Positions 16,495 to 23,425 of a DNA stretch of 28,427 nucleotides are shown piece after piece; position 1 is the stretch's first letter, and each line of letters starts with the position of its first letter. The position numbers were made by a program, and so were the translations under genes. Source of the DNA: an uncultured Oscillospiraceae bacterium (lineage in GTDB: Bacteria > Bacillota > Clostridia > Oscillospirales > Oscillospiraceae). The stretch lies in assembly GCA_934636305.1 (NCBI GenBank), contig CAKUAM010000019.1, forward strand, positions 1 to 28,427, written 5' to 3'. Under the pieces are notes generated by a model. That model was not told where the DNA came from. It was given only the letters and a program-made list of their open reading frames with translations, and did no database searches.

Positions 16495-17412
16495 TCAGTC
16501 CGGCCACAGCCGCTGCTCATAGACGCCTGCTGCCTTGAGCGCGCAGATTGCCTCCTGCACCGAAGGCAGATCCTCCCGATAGGTCACGCCATGCCAGACC
16601 TCCTCGCACGGCAGCACGCGCACCTGCGCCTGGCCGCACTGCAGCTGCTCATTGATCACAACCGGCAGATAAAACTCACTTTTCAGCGGATTCTCCGGTA
16701 CGCTCTGCTGCAGAAACTGCGGCATTCTGTCCCAAAGCTTCTGTGCCACTGGCTGCGGGAAGCCCCAGATGTTCATGGACACAATGGTGTCGCCCGGCAG
16801 CACCGTATAATGCTCGCCATCCTCAGTATAGGCCGCATCCGCGCCATGCGGCACAATCTTCGTGCGCTCATGGATATCACGCAGCATGCCGTTTTCCACA
16901 TCACATACGCCGCGCGCCACCGAGCCGAATTTCGTCAGCGTATTGCGCACGCGATAGCCCACCATGGCATACTGGTGCGGATCGTCATTCGTACTCAGAA
17001 AATCAAAGATTTCCTGATAGGCTGTCCGTCCATAGAAATCATCCGAGTTAATTACAGCAAAGGGCCCCTGCAGTACGCTGCGGCAGCAGGCAACCGCATG
17101 CCCGGTCCCCCACGGCTTGACGCGCCCATCCGGGACTGAAAAGCCCGCCGGAATCTCGTCCAACTCCTGATAGACATAGTGCACGTTAAAAAAGCGCTCC
17201 ATCCGCTCGCCAATGCGTGCGCGGAACAGCGCGTCATGCTCGCGCTTGATGATGAAAACAACGTCGCGGAATCCAGCCCGCCGTGCATCATACATAGAAA
17301 AATCAATGATGCTGTGGCCCTCCGCATCCACCGGCTCCATCTGCTTGAGGCCGCCGAACCGGCTGCCCATCCCGGCTGCCATGATAACCAATGCTGGCGA
17401 TTGCTTCTGCAT
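16495..17412 (-). CDS. Sugar-phosphate nucleotidyltransferase-like protein
   Basis: 305 residues with the NTP_transferase signature at the N-terminus: VIMAAGMGSRFGGLKQ (residues 9-24) binds the nucleoside triphosphate, and SDDFYG around residue 120 supplies the metal-binding Asp. The rest, including WGTGHAVACC and a C-terminal domain, follows the same family. Such enzymes join a sugar 1-phosphate to an NTP. The start at 17412 has AAGGAGG eight bases before it. It is the first gene of the operon with the ROK-like and NagA genes (18-bp spacer), which suggests a role with N-acetylhexosamine phosphates, for instance UDP-sugar formation or salvage. The substrate is not determinable, and no clear consensus promoter was found upstream. 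Confidence 0.75.
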   Translation of the reverse strand: MQKQSPALVIMAAGMGSRFGGLKQMEPVDAEGHSIIDFSMYDARRAGFRDVVFIIKREHDALFRARIGERMERFFNVHYVYQELDEIPAGFSVPDGRVKPWGTGHAVACCRSVLQGPFAVINSDDFYGRTAYQEIFDFLSTNDDPHQYAMVGYRVRNTLTKFGSVARGVCDVENGMLRDIHERTKIVPHGADAAYTEDGEHYTVLPGDTIVSMNIWGFPQPVAQKLWDRMPQFLQQSVPENPLKSEFYLPVVINEQLQCGQAQVRVLPCEEVWHGVTYREDLPSVQEAICALKAAGVYEQRLWPD

Positions 17413-17555
17413 GGATATATCCTCCTTTTGTCGTGCTGCGCACGGCAAACCTGGTCCAGGCAGTAAACTGACCAGACCATCTTTATATTAGTATGACACT
17501 CTTATGGTATCGGCTTTCGTGGCCAATTGCAAGCTTTTTCTGCCGGATCCCATAC

Positions 17556-17587
17556 AAAAGGGCTGCACTGACCAGCAGTACAGCCCC
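17556..17587 (-). terminator. Terminator of the small membrane protein gene
   Basis: On the minus strand GGGCTG...CAGCCC plus ACTG...CAGT, joined by one G-U pair (17560-17570 with 17576-17586), is followed by TTTT. It lies 25 bp after the membrane protein stop codon. Confidence 0.7.
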
Positions 17588-17612
17588 TATGGTTCCAGTT
17601 CCTCAAAAGGCT

Positions 17613-18026
17613 TCAATCCTCGCGGGCCGCGCGGCGCTGATACAGATCACCTGCCGCCTTCGCGAAAACCGGCGCCAGCACACACGACACCGCAGCCACA
17701 GCAATTGCCAGCCAGCTTGCCGCACCGCCTGCAATCTGCAGCACAATCACCGCCACACTGCAAACAAGTGCCACCCACGTAAGCGTAAGATGTGTGCGGC
17801 TGCCCGTCTTGCCGCGAACCTGCTTAAGTCCGTTCAGGCCCATGATGAACATCAGAACTGCCGTCACTGCGCTTACCGCAGATGCCGCAATCATCAGTGC
17901 TTGATCGAGCTTGCCGGAGGCAAAGCCAAGCACCGCCGCCAACAAATGGAGCACAGCCAGCAGCACCATAAGCAGACTGAGCGTGTTGAGCTTCTTTTTG
18001 TACTGCATAATCGGGTTTTCAGACAT
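17613..18026 (-). CDS. Hypothetical four-TM membrane protein
   Basis: 137 residues, not recognised. After a short Lys-rich cytoplasmic start (MSENPIMQYKKK) there are four hydrophobic stretches, at about residues 15-35, 42-65, 82-102 and 105-122, with a charged C-terminus (YQRRAARED). This predicts a compact integral membrane protein with both ends inside. The start at 18026 follows AAAGGA at a somewhat long spacing and is preferred to a longer frame without RBS. It has its own promoter and terminator, so it appears monocistronic. Nothing indicates a function. Confidence 0.7.
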   Translation of the reverse strand: MSENPIMQYKKKLNTLSLLMVLLAVLHLLAAVLGFASGKLDQALMIAASAVSAVTAVLMFIMGLNGLKQVRGKTGSRTHLTLTWVALVCSVAVIVLQIAGGAASWLAIAVAAVSCVLAPVFAKAAGDLYQRRAARED

Positions 18027-18066
18027 CTTCAAATGATTCCTTTCTATTCTGGTTCCTTGCGTTGGT

Positions 18067-18094
18067 ATTATACCACATGCGTCCCAAAAGGCAA
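18067..18094 (-). promoter_or_regulatory. Promoter of the four-TM membrane protein gene
   Basis: On the minus strand an extended -10 (TGG then TATAAT, 18072-18067) lies 40 bp before the start codon, with TTGCCT (18094-18089) as -35 at a 16-nt spacing. Confidence 0.65.
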
Positions 18095-18178
18095 GGCAAG
18101 TTTTCGCCGGGGCATCAAGTGCAGCCACGACAAAACGCGCTGCCGGAGCCATACCTATTATATATTTATATCGTATAT

Positions 18179-19177
18179 TTAAAATTTTGGCATAGCCTCG
18201 CCGGCCTCAACCAGCGGCAAATACCACGTGTCATAGCCAATCGGCATCAGATCCGCGTACATGGCCTCGCTCGTATCGCCCTGCCGGACATCGTCCCACA
18301 CTCTCCCCCAGGGGCGCAGATACATCCGATAGCAAATCCAGCTGCTGCTCTCCCCCGTCTGGGTGCCGGTAAGGCAGATCATATGCGAAAACTGCGTCAC
18401 ATCGCTGATCCCGGGATCAACCGACCAGTCTCCGCGCGCAACCGGCCCATCCAGAAATGTCCCGCCCTCGGATATCATGCAGCCGGCCTGCGTTACGCCG
18501 CTGATAAACCGGATTTTTCCGCTGCCGACTGCCTGCCAGCTCTCGCCATCGGTATCCCAAAGCTTGATCGTACCGGTCCGGTCACTGTTTACCCGGATTC
18601 GCGCGCAGATATCCCACGCGCTGTCCACCCAATCTTCCAAGCCCTCACTTGCATCTGAAATGACGTACCAGCCATACCAGCCTCCGCTCCAATAGTCGCG
18701 CAGCTGTTCAACATCCAATTCGTCTGCCTGCAGCGGCTGCTCCGTCGTCTCTGCCGGCTCCTGCGCCAGAGTCTCGTCTGCAGCTTGCTCCGTGCCGCGC
18801 TCCGGCAGCGCTGCGCCCTCCCGCACAAATTGCAGGGATATCCCAAGACCTATCATTTGCATTGTGATGCAGTCCCCTTCCAGCACGGCCGGGTATTCGC
18901 TTGTCCCCGCGCGAAGCGTCAGTTGCCTGTCCGCGCGCGTCCAGCGCAGCGATACCGCGTCACCGCCCAGACACAGCGTCCCCTTCCCTTTGGCAGACAG
19001 CGTAAGGGTATTTTCACCAGCGGGATAGACCTCCTGCATGGCCTTCCAGGCTCCATCCGCACCGCAGACCTCATAGCCGATATAGGTACCAACAGCCTCA
19101 TCCGCGCCTGCTCCTGCCGCATGGCATCCGCACAGAAGCAGCGTCATGATCACGCTCCATATCCACCATTTTCGCAC
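18179..19177 (-). CDS. Hypothetical lipoprotein
   Basis: 332 residues from a GTG start that follows GGAGGGG. The signal peptide ends in lipobox LLLCGC (Cys18), so the protein is predicted to be anchored outside the membrane. A first beta-rich part (to about residue 120) is joined through a Glu/Thr/Gln-rich linker (about 125-150) to a second domain starting with DYWSGGWYGWYVISDA and containing WDICARIRVNSDRTG and WDTDGESW. That Trp-rich pattern resembles domains in other clostridial lipoproteins of unknown function (recollection, not a search). It has its own promoter, and no terminator was recognised downstream. Confidence 0.8.
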   Translation of the reverse strand: MRKWWIWSVIMTLLLCGCHAAGAGADEAVGTYIGYEVCGADGAWKAMQEVYPAGENTLTLSAKGKGTLCLGGDAVSLRWTRADRQLTLRAGTSEYPAVLEGDCITMQMIGLGISLQFVREGAALPERGTEQAADETLAQEPAETTEQPLQADELDVEQLRDYWSGGWYGWYVISDASEGLEDWVDSAWDICARIRVNSDRTGTIKLWDTDGESWQAVGSGKIRFISGVTQAGCMISEGGTFLDGPVARGDWSVDPGISDVTQFSHMICLTGTQTGESSSWICYRMYLRPWGRVWDDVRQGDTSEAMYADLMPIGYDTWYLPLVEAGEAMPKF

Positions 19178-19216
19178 AGATTCCCCTCCATTCTACATAT
19201 TTTCCCATCCAGATCC

Positions 19217-19245
19217 AATATACCGCATTTTCTGGAAATATGCAA
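19217..19245 (-). promoter_or_regulatory. Promoter of the lipoprotein gene
   Basis: On the minus strand TTGCAT (19245-19240), 17-nt spacer, TATATT (19222-19217), about 40 bp before the GTG start. It begins directly after the terminator of the preceding unit. Confidence 0.6.
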
Positions 19246-19246
19246 C

Positions 19247-19278
19247 AGCCGCGTCAAAAGTCCCCTTTTGACGCGGCT
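19247..19278 (-). terminator. Terminator hairpin after the Gfo/Idh remnant
   Basis: A perfect 14-bp stem (19247-19260 with 19265-19278, 4-nt loop) lies 16 bp past the stop of the Gfo/Idh remnant. The T-tail is weak on both strands, but the inner A/T part of the stem and its position support a terminator. Confidence 0.75.
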
Positions 19279-19294
19279 ATTATGGTATCTATTT

Positions 19295-19588
19295 TCAGAT
19301 CAACGCGCTTTCTTCCTTGCGGGACCAGTCGCCCACGCTGCGGTAGCCTGCCGGCAGTGCTGCCGGCGTCGTCAGGCAGATCACCAGCTCAATTTCCGGA
19401 TCCGCGCAGATCTCGTCAAGGCTCATGGCTTTGACGCCGAACTTTGCTGCGCTGGCATTCATGCGGTCCACCATCAGATCGCTGCACGCAACCAGCTCCA
19501 TCACCGTGAACTTCCCGTTCGTCAGGTTCGTCATGTAAATGTCGCTGATCGACCCGCAGCCCACTACCGCCGTCTTGATCTTTTTCAT
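19295..19588 (-). pseudogene. Gfo/Idh/MocA-family oxidoreductase remnant (internal deletion)
   Basis: 97 residues, against 330-390 for the family. The N-terminal 70-75 residues are a convincing NAD(P)-binding Rossmann half: KTAVVGCGSISDIY, then a helix, SDLMVDRMNASAAKFG, and ELVICLTTPAA. At that point intact members continue toward the EKP catalytic motif, but here the frame runs into PAALPAGYRSVGDWSRKEES and stops. The tail looks like the C-terminal end of such a protein, suggesting an in-frame loss of roughly 250-290 codons; the join lies in a short direct repeat (CTGCCGGC twice, 4 nt apart on the plus strand). Promoter, AGGAGG site and terminator are all intact. It is called a pseudogene because the catalytic domain is missing; an expressed mini-protein is possible. 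Confidence 0.7.
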
Positions 19589-19632
19589 CTTGGTTCCTCC
19601 TGCGTTGTATCAGCCTGATTCTGAATCATCTT

Positions 19633-19660
19633 ATTATACCATCCCCTGTGCATTTCGCAA
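19633..19660 (-). promoter_or_regulatory. Promoter of the Gfo/Idh remnant
   Basis: On the minus strand an extended -10 (TGG then TATAAT, 19638-19633) with TTGCGA (19660-19655) as -35 at 16 nt, about 45 bp before the start codon. Confidence 0.65.
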
Positions 19661-19750
19661 TTAGAAGCGCCGCAGCATTTTTATTTTTGTTGGAAATCAA
19701 ACATACTTTTCCCGTCCATCGGGGTATGCTCGGGTGTATCTGAAAACAGA

Positions 19751-19790
19751 CTATGCGGGTGCTGCAGCTGCAGCACCCGCATAGTTGTTT
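19751..19790 (-). terminator. Terminator of the Lar-like gene (34-bp perfect palindrome)
   Basis: Positions 19751-19784 form a perfect 34-bp palindrome (two 17-nt arms, no spacer). It ends 14 bp past the Lar-like stop codon and is followed by T-rich sequence on both strands (TCTGTTTT on the minus, TTGTTT on the plus). Confidence 0.8.
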
Positions 19791-19797
19791 CGGATCT

Positions 19798-20022
19798 TCA
19801 ATCGTTCGGCGTATCCGTCAGGACTTTTCCTATGTTCCAGAGTCTTGCCGCGCGTCTTGCTGCATCCAGCCGTTCCTCTGCATTTTTAAATTCCACGCTG
19901 ACCGTGTGCGCGCCGCAATCCATGCACGCGACATAGCAGCACCAGCCGTTTTCCTCCTCTACAATCCCCGTGCCGCGGCAGATCGGGCACTCCTGCAGCT
20001 CAAGCTCCTGATACAGATCCAT
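19798..20022 (-). CDS. Lar-like small zinc-ribbon protein
   Basis: 74 residues. Two cysteine pairs, CPIC (12/15) and CMDC (33/36), should bind one zinc; a C-terminal helix ending in AARLWNIGK follows. The spacing of CPxC, CxxCGA and a final A..WN matches the Lar / restriction-alleviation-like family usually found in phages and plasmids; Lar modulates type I restriction in E. coli. Here it stands alone with its own consensus promoter and terminator and no restriction or phage genes nearby, so the family name should not be read as a function. The start at 20022 is chosen because GTAGGA and GTGGAG precede it and it aligns with short family members; an upstream in-frame codon would add 13 residues. 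Confidence 0.65.
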   Translation of the reverse strand: MDLYQELELQECPICRGTGIVEEENGWCCYVACMDCGAHTVSVEFKNAEERLDAARRAARLWNIGKVLTDTPND

Positions 20023-20072
20023 GTTCCTACACTCCACTTTCTTTCGCCGCCAGGGCAGCAAATTCTTTCCTC

Positions 20073-20101
20073 AGTATAGTGCAAATATCCATCAGCGTCA
20101 A
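20073..20101 (-). promoter_or_regulatory. Consensus promoter of the Lar-like gene
   Basis: On the minus strand TTGACG (20101-20096), 17-nt spacer, TATACT (20078-20073), about 50 bp upstream of the start codon; each hexamer differs from consensus at one position. Confidence 0.75.
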
Positions 20102-20123
20102 TGTCAAATACAATGGAAAATAC

Positions 20124-20155
20124 AAACGTCCGGCAGCGTGCGCTGCCGGACGTTT
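20124..20155 (-). terminator. Terminator of the HPr-like gene
   Basis: A perfect 15-bp stem (20124-20138 with 20141-20155) with a 2-nt centre lies 12 bp past the HPr-like stop; on the minus strand the arm ends in TTT and a T-rich stretch follows. Confidence 0.8.
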
Positions 20156-20167
20156 TGCCCAGGACAA

Positions 20168-20398
20168 TCAGTCGATGTTCTCTCCGATATTCTTGATCTT
20201 CTTATGGAAGTTCGGATCATCGCAGCACACCCAGATCGGCTGCGTAAAATCCAGCGCATACATGCCGATGAAGCTCTTTGCATCGACGGAAATGGAGCCG
20301 TCACTGGACTGCAGTCCAACCTCGTCCATGCACTGGGTGGCAAGCAGCTGCACCTTCTGCAGCTCATCAATACTATGAAACAGCTTTTTAGAAACCAT
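20168..20398 (-). CDS. HPr-like fold protein without the phospho-acceptor histidine
   Basis: 76 residues, slightly shorter than HPr (about 85-88). The middle segment SISVDAKSFIGMYALDFTQPI aligns with the HPr region that contains the Ser46 site and second helix (VDAKSILGLMSL-type), and the flanking strands fit. The N-terminal HARP motif with His15 is absent: the equivalent stretch is FHSIDELQKVQLLATQ. It therefore cannot act in the PTS phosphorelay as HPr does. Ser at the KSFIG position is kept, so regulatory binding cannot be excluded. RBS AAGGAG precedes the start and its own terminator follows. Function unknown; similar His-less HPr-like genes occur in Clostridia (recollection). Confidence 0.7.
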   Translation of the reverse strand: MVSKKLFHSIDELQKVQLLATQCMDEVGLQSSDGSISVDAKSFIGMYALDFTQPIWVCCDDPNFHKKIKNIGENID

Positions 20399-20462
20399 AC
20401 TTCATTCTCCTTAATCCAGAAGCAGCATGCACCAAACGTAGCCACGCACTCTTTTCTCCCCC

Positions 20463-20488
20463 ATCTTTTCTCTTGCGAGAGAAAAGAT
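20463..20488. other. Hairpin in the spacer between HPr-like gene and permease
   Basis: Perfect 11-bp inverted repeat (20463-20473 with 20478-20488, loop TGCG) of pyrimidine/purine-rich arms, 65 bp upstream of the HPr-like start. No T-run. The rest of the 20399-20622 spacer shows only this and the next hairpin. Confidence 0.5.
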
Positions 20489-20561
20489 AGGGCCGCCGGA
20501 GGCTGAACAGAGACGAAACCTTCAAAAGTATTCCGCCCAGTTCTAGCTGTTTCTGACGCAC

Positions 20562-20606
20562 GCAGGGCCATTCAGACGATATCCGCCTGAATGGCCCTGC
20601 ATTTCG
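20562..20606. terminator. Probable terminator hairpin after the ABC permease gene
   Basis: A perfect 14-bp stem (20562-20575 with 20587-20600) with an 11-nt loop lies 22 bp past the permease stop codon. On the minus strand there is no T-run, so its terminating strength for the operon is doubtful; on the plus strand ATTTCGTTTTT follows. Confidence 0.55.
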
Positions 20607-20622
20607 TTTTTCTGCAATATCG

Positions 20623-21780
20623 TTATTTCTTCTTCCGCTTTGGCACCAGGTCGAACGCAACTGCCGCCAGAATAACAAGCCCCTTGACCGTCTGCTGCCA
20701 GTCGGCAGAGATGCCCATCATGGACATGCCGTTGTTCAAAATACCGATGACAAAGCAGCCGACCAGTGCGCCGCCGATCGTGCCGGCACCGCCCGTTACG
20801 GACGCTCCGCCGACAAAGCACGCCGCAATGGCGTCAAGCTCAAAGTTGACGCCGGCCTTCGGCGTGGCCGCATTCAGACGTGCCGCATACACAAGCGCCG
20901 CAACCGCGCTCATAAGTCCCATATTGGCATATGCCATAAAGAAATACAAGCGATCTTTTACACCGGAAAGAGCCGCCGCCTTGCGGTTGCCGCCAATGGC
21001 GTACAGACCGCGGCCAAAAATCGTGCGGCTGCAAATAAAGCTGTACAGCAGGCACAGCACCAGCATGATGATAAGCACGGTCGGATAGCCGTTATAGCTT
21101 GCCATCTGCCAGGAGAGATAGAGGATCACCGCACACATGACAACGGATTTGACAATCAGCCCTGCAACAGGCTTGACCGGAACGCCGTGCCGCTGCTTAT
21201 CCGCGCGGCTGCGCAGCTGCATCACGACATAGACTGCACACGCAATCACGGCCAGAACCATTGTCGTCAGGTGAATGCCCTCGGCCCCGAACACATCGGG
21301 AATGAAGCTCGATGCAATCGCGCGGAACGTATTTGAGAACGGGCCGATCGACGCGCCCTCCAGAATCACCTGGGTCAGTCCGCGGAACACCAGCTCGCCG
21401 GACAGCGTGACAAGGAATGCCGGGATATCAAAGTACGCGATCCACATGCCCTGCCAGGCGCCAATCAGGACGCCGACACCCAGGGATACCAGAAGCGTCA
21501 CCAGAACGCCGCAATGATAATTGACCTGCAGAATTGCCGCAATTGCACCGACAAACGCCAATACAGAGCCGACCGAGAGGTCAACGTTGCCGGTCAGAAT
21601 GACAGGCAGCATGCCGAGAATCAGCAGCACAACGTATGAGTTCTGCAGAATAATATTGGTCAGGTTCATGGCCGTGAAGATGAGGCCATTTGTGAGCACG
21701 TGGAACAACACCGCAATCACGACAAGAACAATGACCATGCTGTACGCGCGAAGCGTTTTGAAAACCTGTTCTTTTTTCAT
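20623..21780 (-). CDS. Sugar ABC transporter permease (MmsB/GguB/XylH type)
   Basis: 385 residues, about 10 hydrophobic segments. CUT2 permease motifs: GMLPVILTGNVDLSVGSVLAF, the cytoplasmic loop FGRGLYAIGGNRKAAALSGV, and NFELDAIAACFVGGASVTGGAGTIGG. The length and the long hydrophilic loop near residues 195-210 (QLRSRADKQRHGVPVKP) fit the multiple-monosaccharide (MmsB/GguB) subgroup rather than RbsC or MglC. The ATG at 21780 follows GGAGAG. It is the last gene of the minus operon, 43 bp after the ATPase gene, and forms the membrane channel of this second importer. Confidence 0.9.
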   Translation of the reverse strand: MKKEQVFKTLRAYSMVIVLVVIAVLFHVLTNGLIFTAMNLTNIILQNSYVVLLILGMLPVILTGNVDLSVGSVLAFVGAIAAILQVNYHCGVLVTLLVSLGVGVLIGAWQGMWIAYFDIPAFLVTLSGELVFRGLTQVILEGASIGPFSNTFRAIASSFIPDVFGAEGIHLTTMVLAVIACAVYVVMQLRSRADKQRHGVPVKPVAGLIVKSVVMCAVILYLSWQMASYNGYPTVLIIMLVLCLLYSFICSRTIFGRGLYAIGGNRKAAALSGVKDRLYFFMAYANMGLMSAVAALVYAARLNAATPKAGVNFELDAIAACFVGGASVTGGAGTIGGALVGCFVIGILNNGMSMMGISADWQQTVKGLVILAAVAFDLVPKRKKK

Positions 21781-21823
21781 GGTACTCTCCAATCTTTCAA
21801 CCCAAAATAAGCATCTGTCCGCG

Positions 21824-23341
21824 TCAAATCAGAAGCTTCATGATATTTTCCTGCGTTGCGTCCTGCACAAGCTTCTCGCCCTTGATCTCGCCCTCATTCA
21901 TGACGTAGATACGGTCACAGACGCCAAGCAGCTCCGGCAGCTCAGAGGAAATGACAAGCACGCACTTCCCGCTGGCCGCCAGGTCATTGATGATGCAGTA
22001 AATATCATATTTCGCGCCGACGTCGATGCCGCGGGTCGGCTCATCGAGAATCAGGACGTCCGGCAGATTAAACATCCACTTTGCCAGAACGACCTTCTGC
22101 TGGTTGCCGCCGGAAAGGTTCCCGGCATTCTGGAAAATACTTGAGCATTTGACGCCAAACTGTCTGGCGTTGTCGCCTGTCTCCTTGATTTCCTTATTCA
22201 GATTCAGGATTCCGCCCCTGGAAACACGCTTGAGATTTGCCATGGAGATATTCTTGCTGATAGACTCCGTCAGAATCAGGCCGTATGTCTTTCTGTCCTC
22301 AGAAAGATAGGCAAGGCCATTTTCAATCGCACGTGGGACCGTGCTGACATCGATTTTTTTGCCGCCCTTGTATACCTCGCCCGTGATGCCGCAGCCGTAG
22401 CTCTTGCCGAACACGCTCATTGCGAACTCTGTCCGTCCCGCGCCCATCAGTCCTGCCAGACCAACGACCTCACCCTTGCGCAGCTGAATGTTGGCATGCT
22501 TGATAATCAGCTTCTCCGGGAATTCCGGGTGATGTACGCACCAGTCACGCACTTCAAAAAATACCTCTTCGCTCGGCTGGTGCCCTCTTGCCGGATAGCG
22601 GTTACCAAGCTCCCGGCCAACCATATGTTTAATCAGCGTATCCTCGCTGACCTGAGATGCATCTTCAAAGTCTGCCACAGTCCGTCCGTCACGGAGCACC
22701 GTAATCGAATTGGCAACATAACAGATTTCGTTGAGCTTATGAGAAATGATGATACAGGTGATCCCTTCCGCCTGCAGTGTCTTGAGCAGATCCAGAAGGT
22801 TTTTGCTGTCACGTTCATTCAGCGCCGCCGTAGGCTCGTCCAGAATCAGAACCTTACAGTTCTTGCTCAGCGCCTTCGCAATTTCGACCAGCTGCTGCTT
22901 GCCGACGCCGATCTGGTTGATGGGCGTGTCCGGATCATCCGTCAGGCCAACCCGCTCCATCAATGCCGCGGCCTTGATGCGCGTCTGGATCCAGTCAATT
23001 GCACCGTGCTTCATCTGTGGATTTCCGATATAAATATTTTCTGCGATGCTGAGCATCGGGATCAGCGCCAGCTCCTGATGGATGATGGCAATTCCCGCAT
23101 GCTCAGACTGCTGAATGCTCTTAAACTTACAGATCTCGCCATCCACAACGAGATCCCCGGAATAAGTGCCCTCCGGATAAACACCCGACAGCACATTCAT
23201 CAACGTGGATTTTCCCGCGCCATTTTCACCGACCAACGCCTTGATCTCTCCGCGCTTTACCTGAAAACTGACGTTATCCAGCGCCTTGACGCCCGGAAAT
23301 GCCTTGGTGATGTTCCGCATTTCAAGGATATAATCCTGCAT
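21824..23341 (-). CDS. Sugar ABC transporter ATP-binding protein (MmsA/GguA type)
   Basis: 505 residues with two ABC domains: Walker [10 protein letters not shown] and Walker [12 protein letters not shown] in the first half, the degenerate GLMGAGRTE, intact LSGGNQQK and [19 protein letters not shown] in the second. [21 protein letters not shown] is characteristic of the GguA/MmsA group that pairs with ChvE-like binding proteins. RBS AAAGGAG precedes the ATG at 23341. It lies 84 bp after the binding-protein gene, with a stem-loop in that spacer, as in the mgl operon. Confidence 0.92.
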   Translation of the reverse strand: MQDYILEMRNITKAFPGVKALDNVSFQVKRGEIKALVGENGAGKSTLMNVLSGVYPEGTYSGDLVVDGEICKFKSIQQSEHAGIAIIHQELALIPMLSIAENIYIGNPQMKHGAIDWIQTRIKAAALMERVGLTDDPDTPINQIGVGKQQLVEIAKALSKNCKVLILDEPTAALNERDSKNLLDLLKTLQAEGITCIIISHKLNEICYVANSITVLRDGRTVADFEDASQVSEDTLIKHMVGRELGNRYPARGHQPSEEVFFEVRDWCVHHPEFPEKLIIKHANIQLRKGEVVGLAGLMGAGRTEFAMSVFGKSYGCGITGEVYKGGKKIDVSTVPRAIENGLAYLSEDRKTYGLILTESISKNISMANLKRVSRGGILNLNKEIKETGDNARQFGVKCSSIFQNAGNLSGGNQQKVVLAKWMFNLPDVLILDEPTRGIDVGAKYDIYCIINDLAASGKCVLVISSELPELLGVCDRIYVMNEGEIKGEKLVQDATQENIMKLLI

Positions 23342-23387
23342 GTATCTGGCTCCTTTTCATGCAATTTGCAGCGTCTGCTTCGGAAGA

Positions 23388-23411
23388 AGCCTGCGGCGCA
23401 TGCCGCAGGCT
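23388..23411 (-). other. Intercistronic stem-loop between binding protein and ATPase genes
   Basis: Perfect 10-bp GC-rich stem (23388-23397 with 23402-23411, loop GCAT), 14 bp after the binding-protein stop. No T-run, so it is probably a stabiliser or attenuator, in the same position as the mglB-mglA stem-loop. Confidence 0.75.
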
Positions 23412-23425
23412 CTCCCCAGAAAGGC

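Noticed and set aside
17413..17555. Promoter for the nucleotidyltransferase-ROK-NagA operon
   Set aside because: An AT-rich stretch with TATAAA-like bases exists at about 17481-17495, but no acceptable -35 at proper spacing was found.
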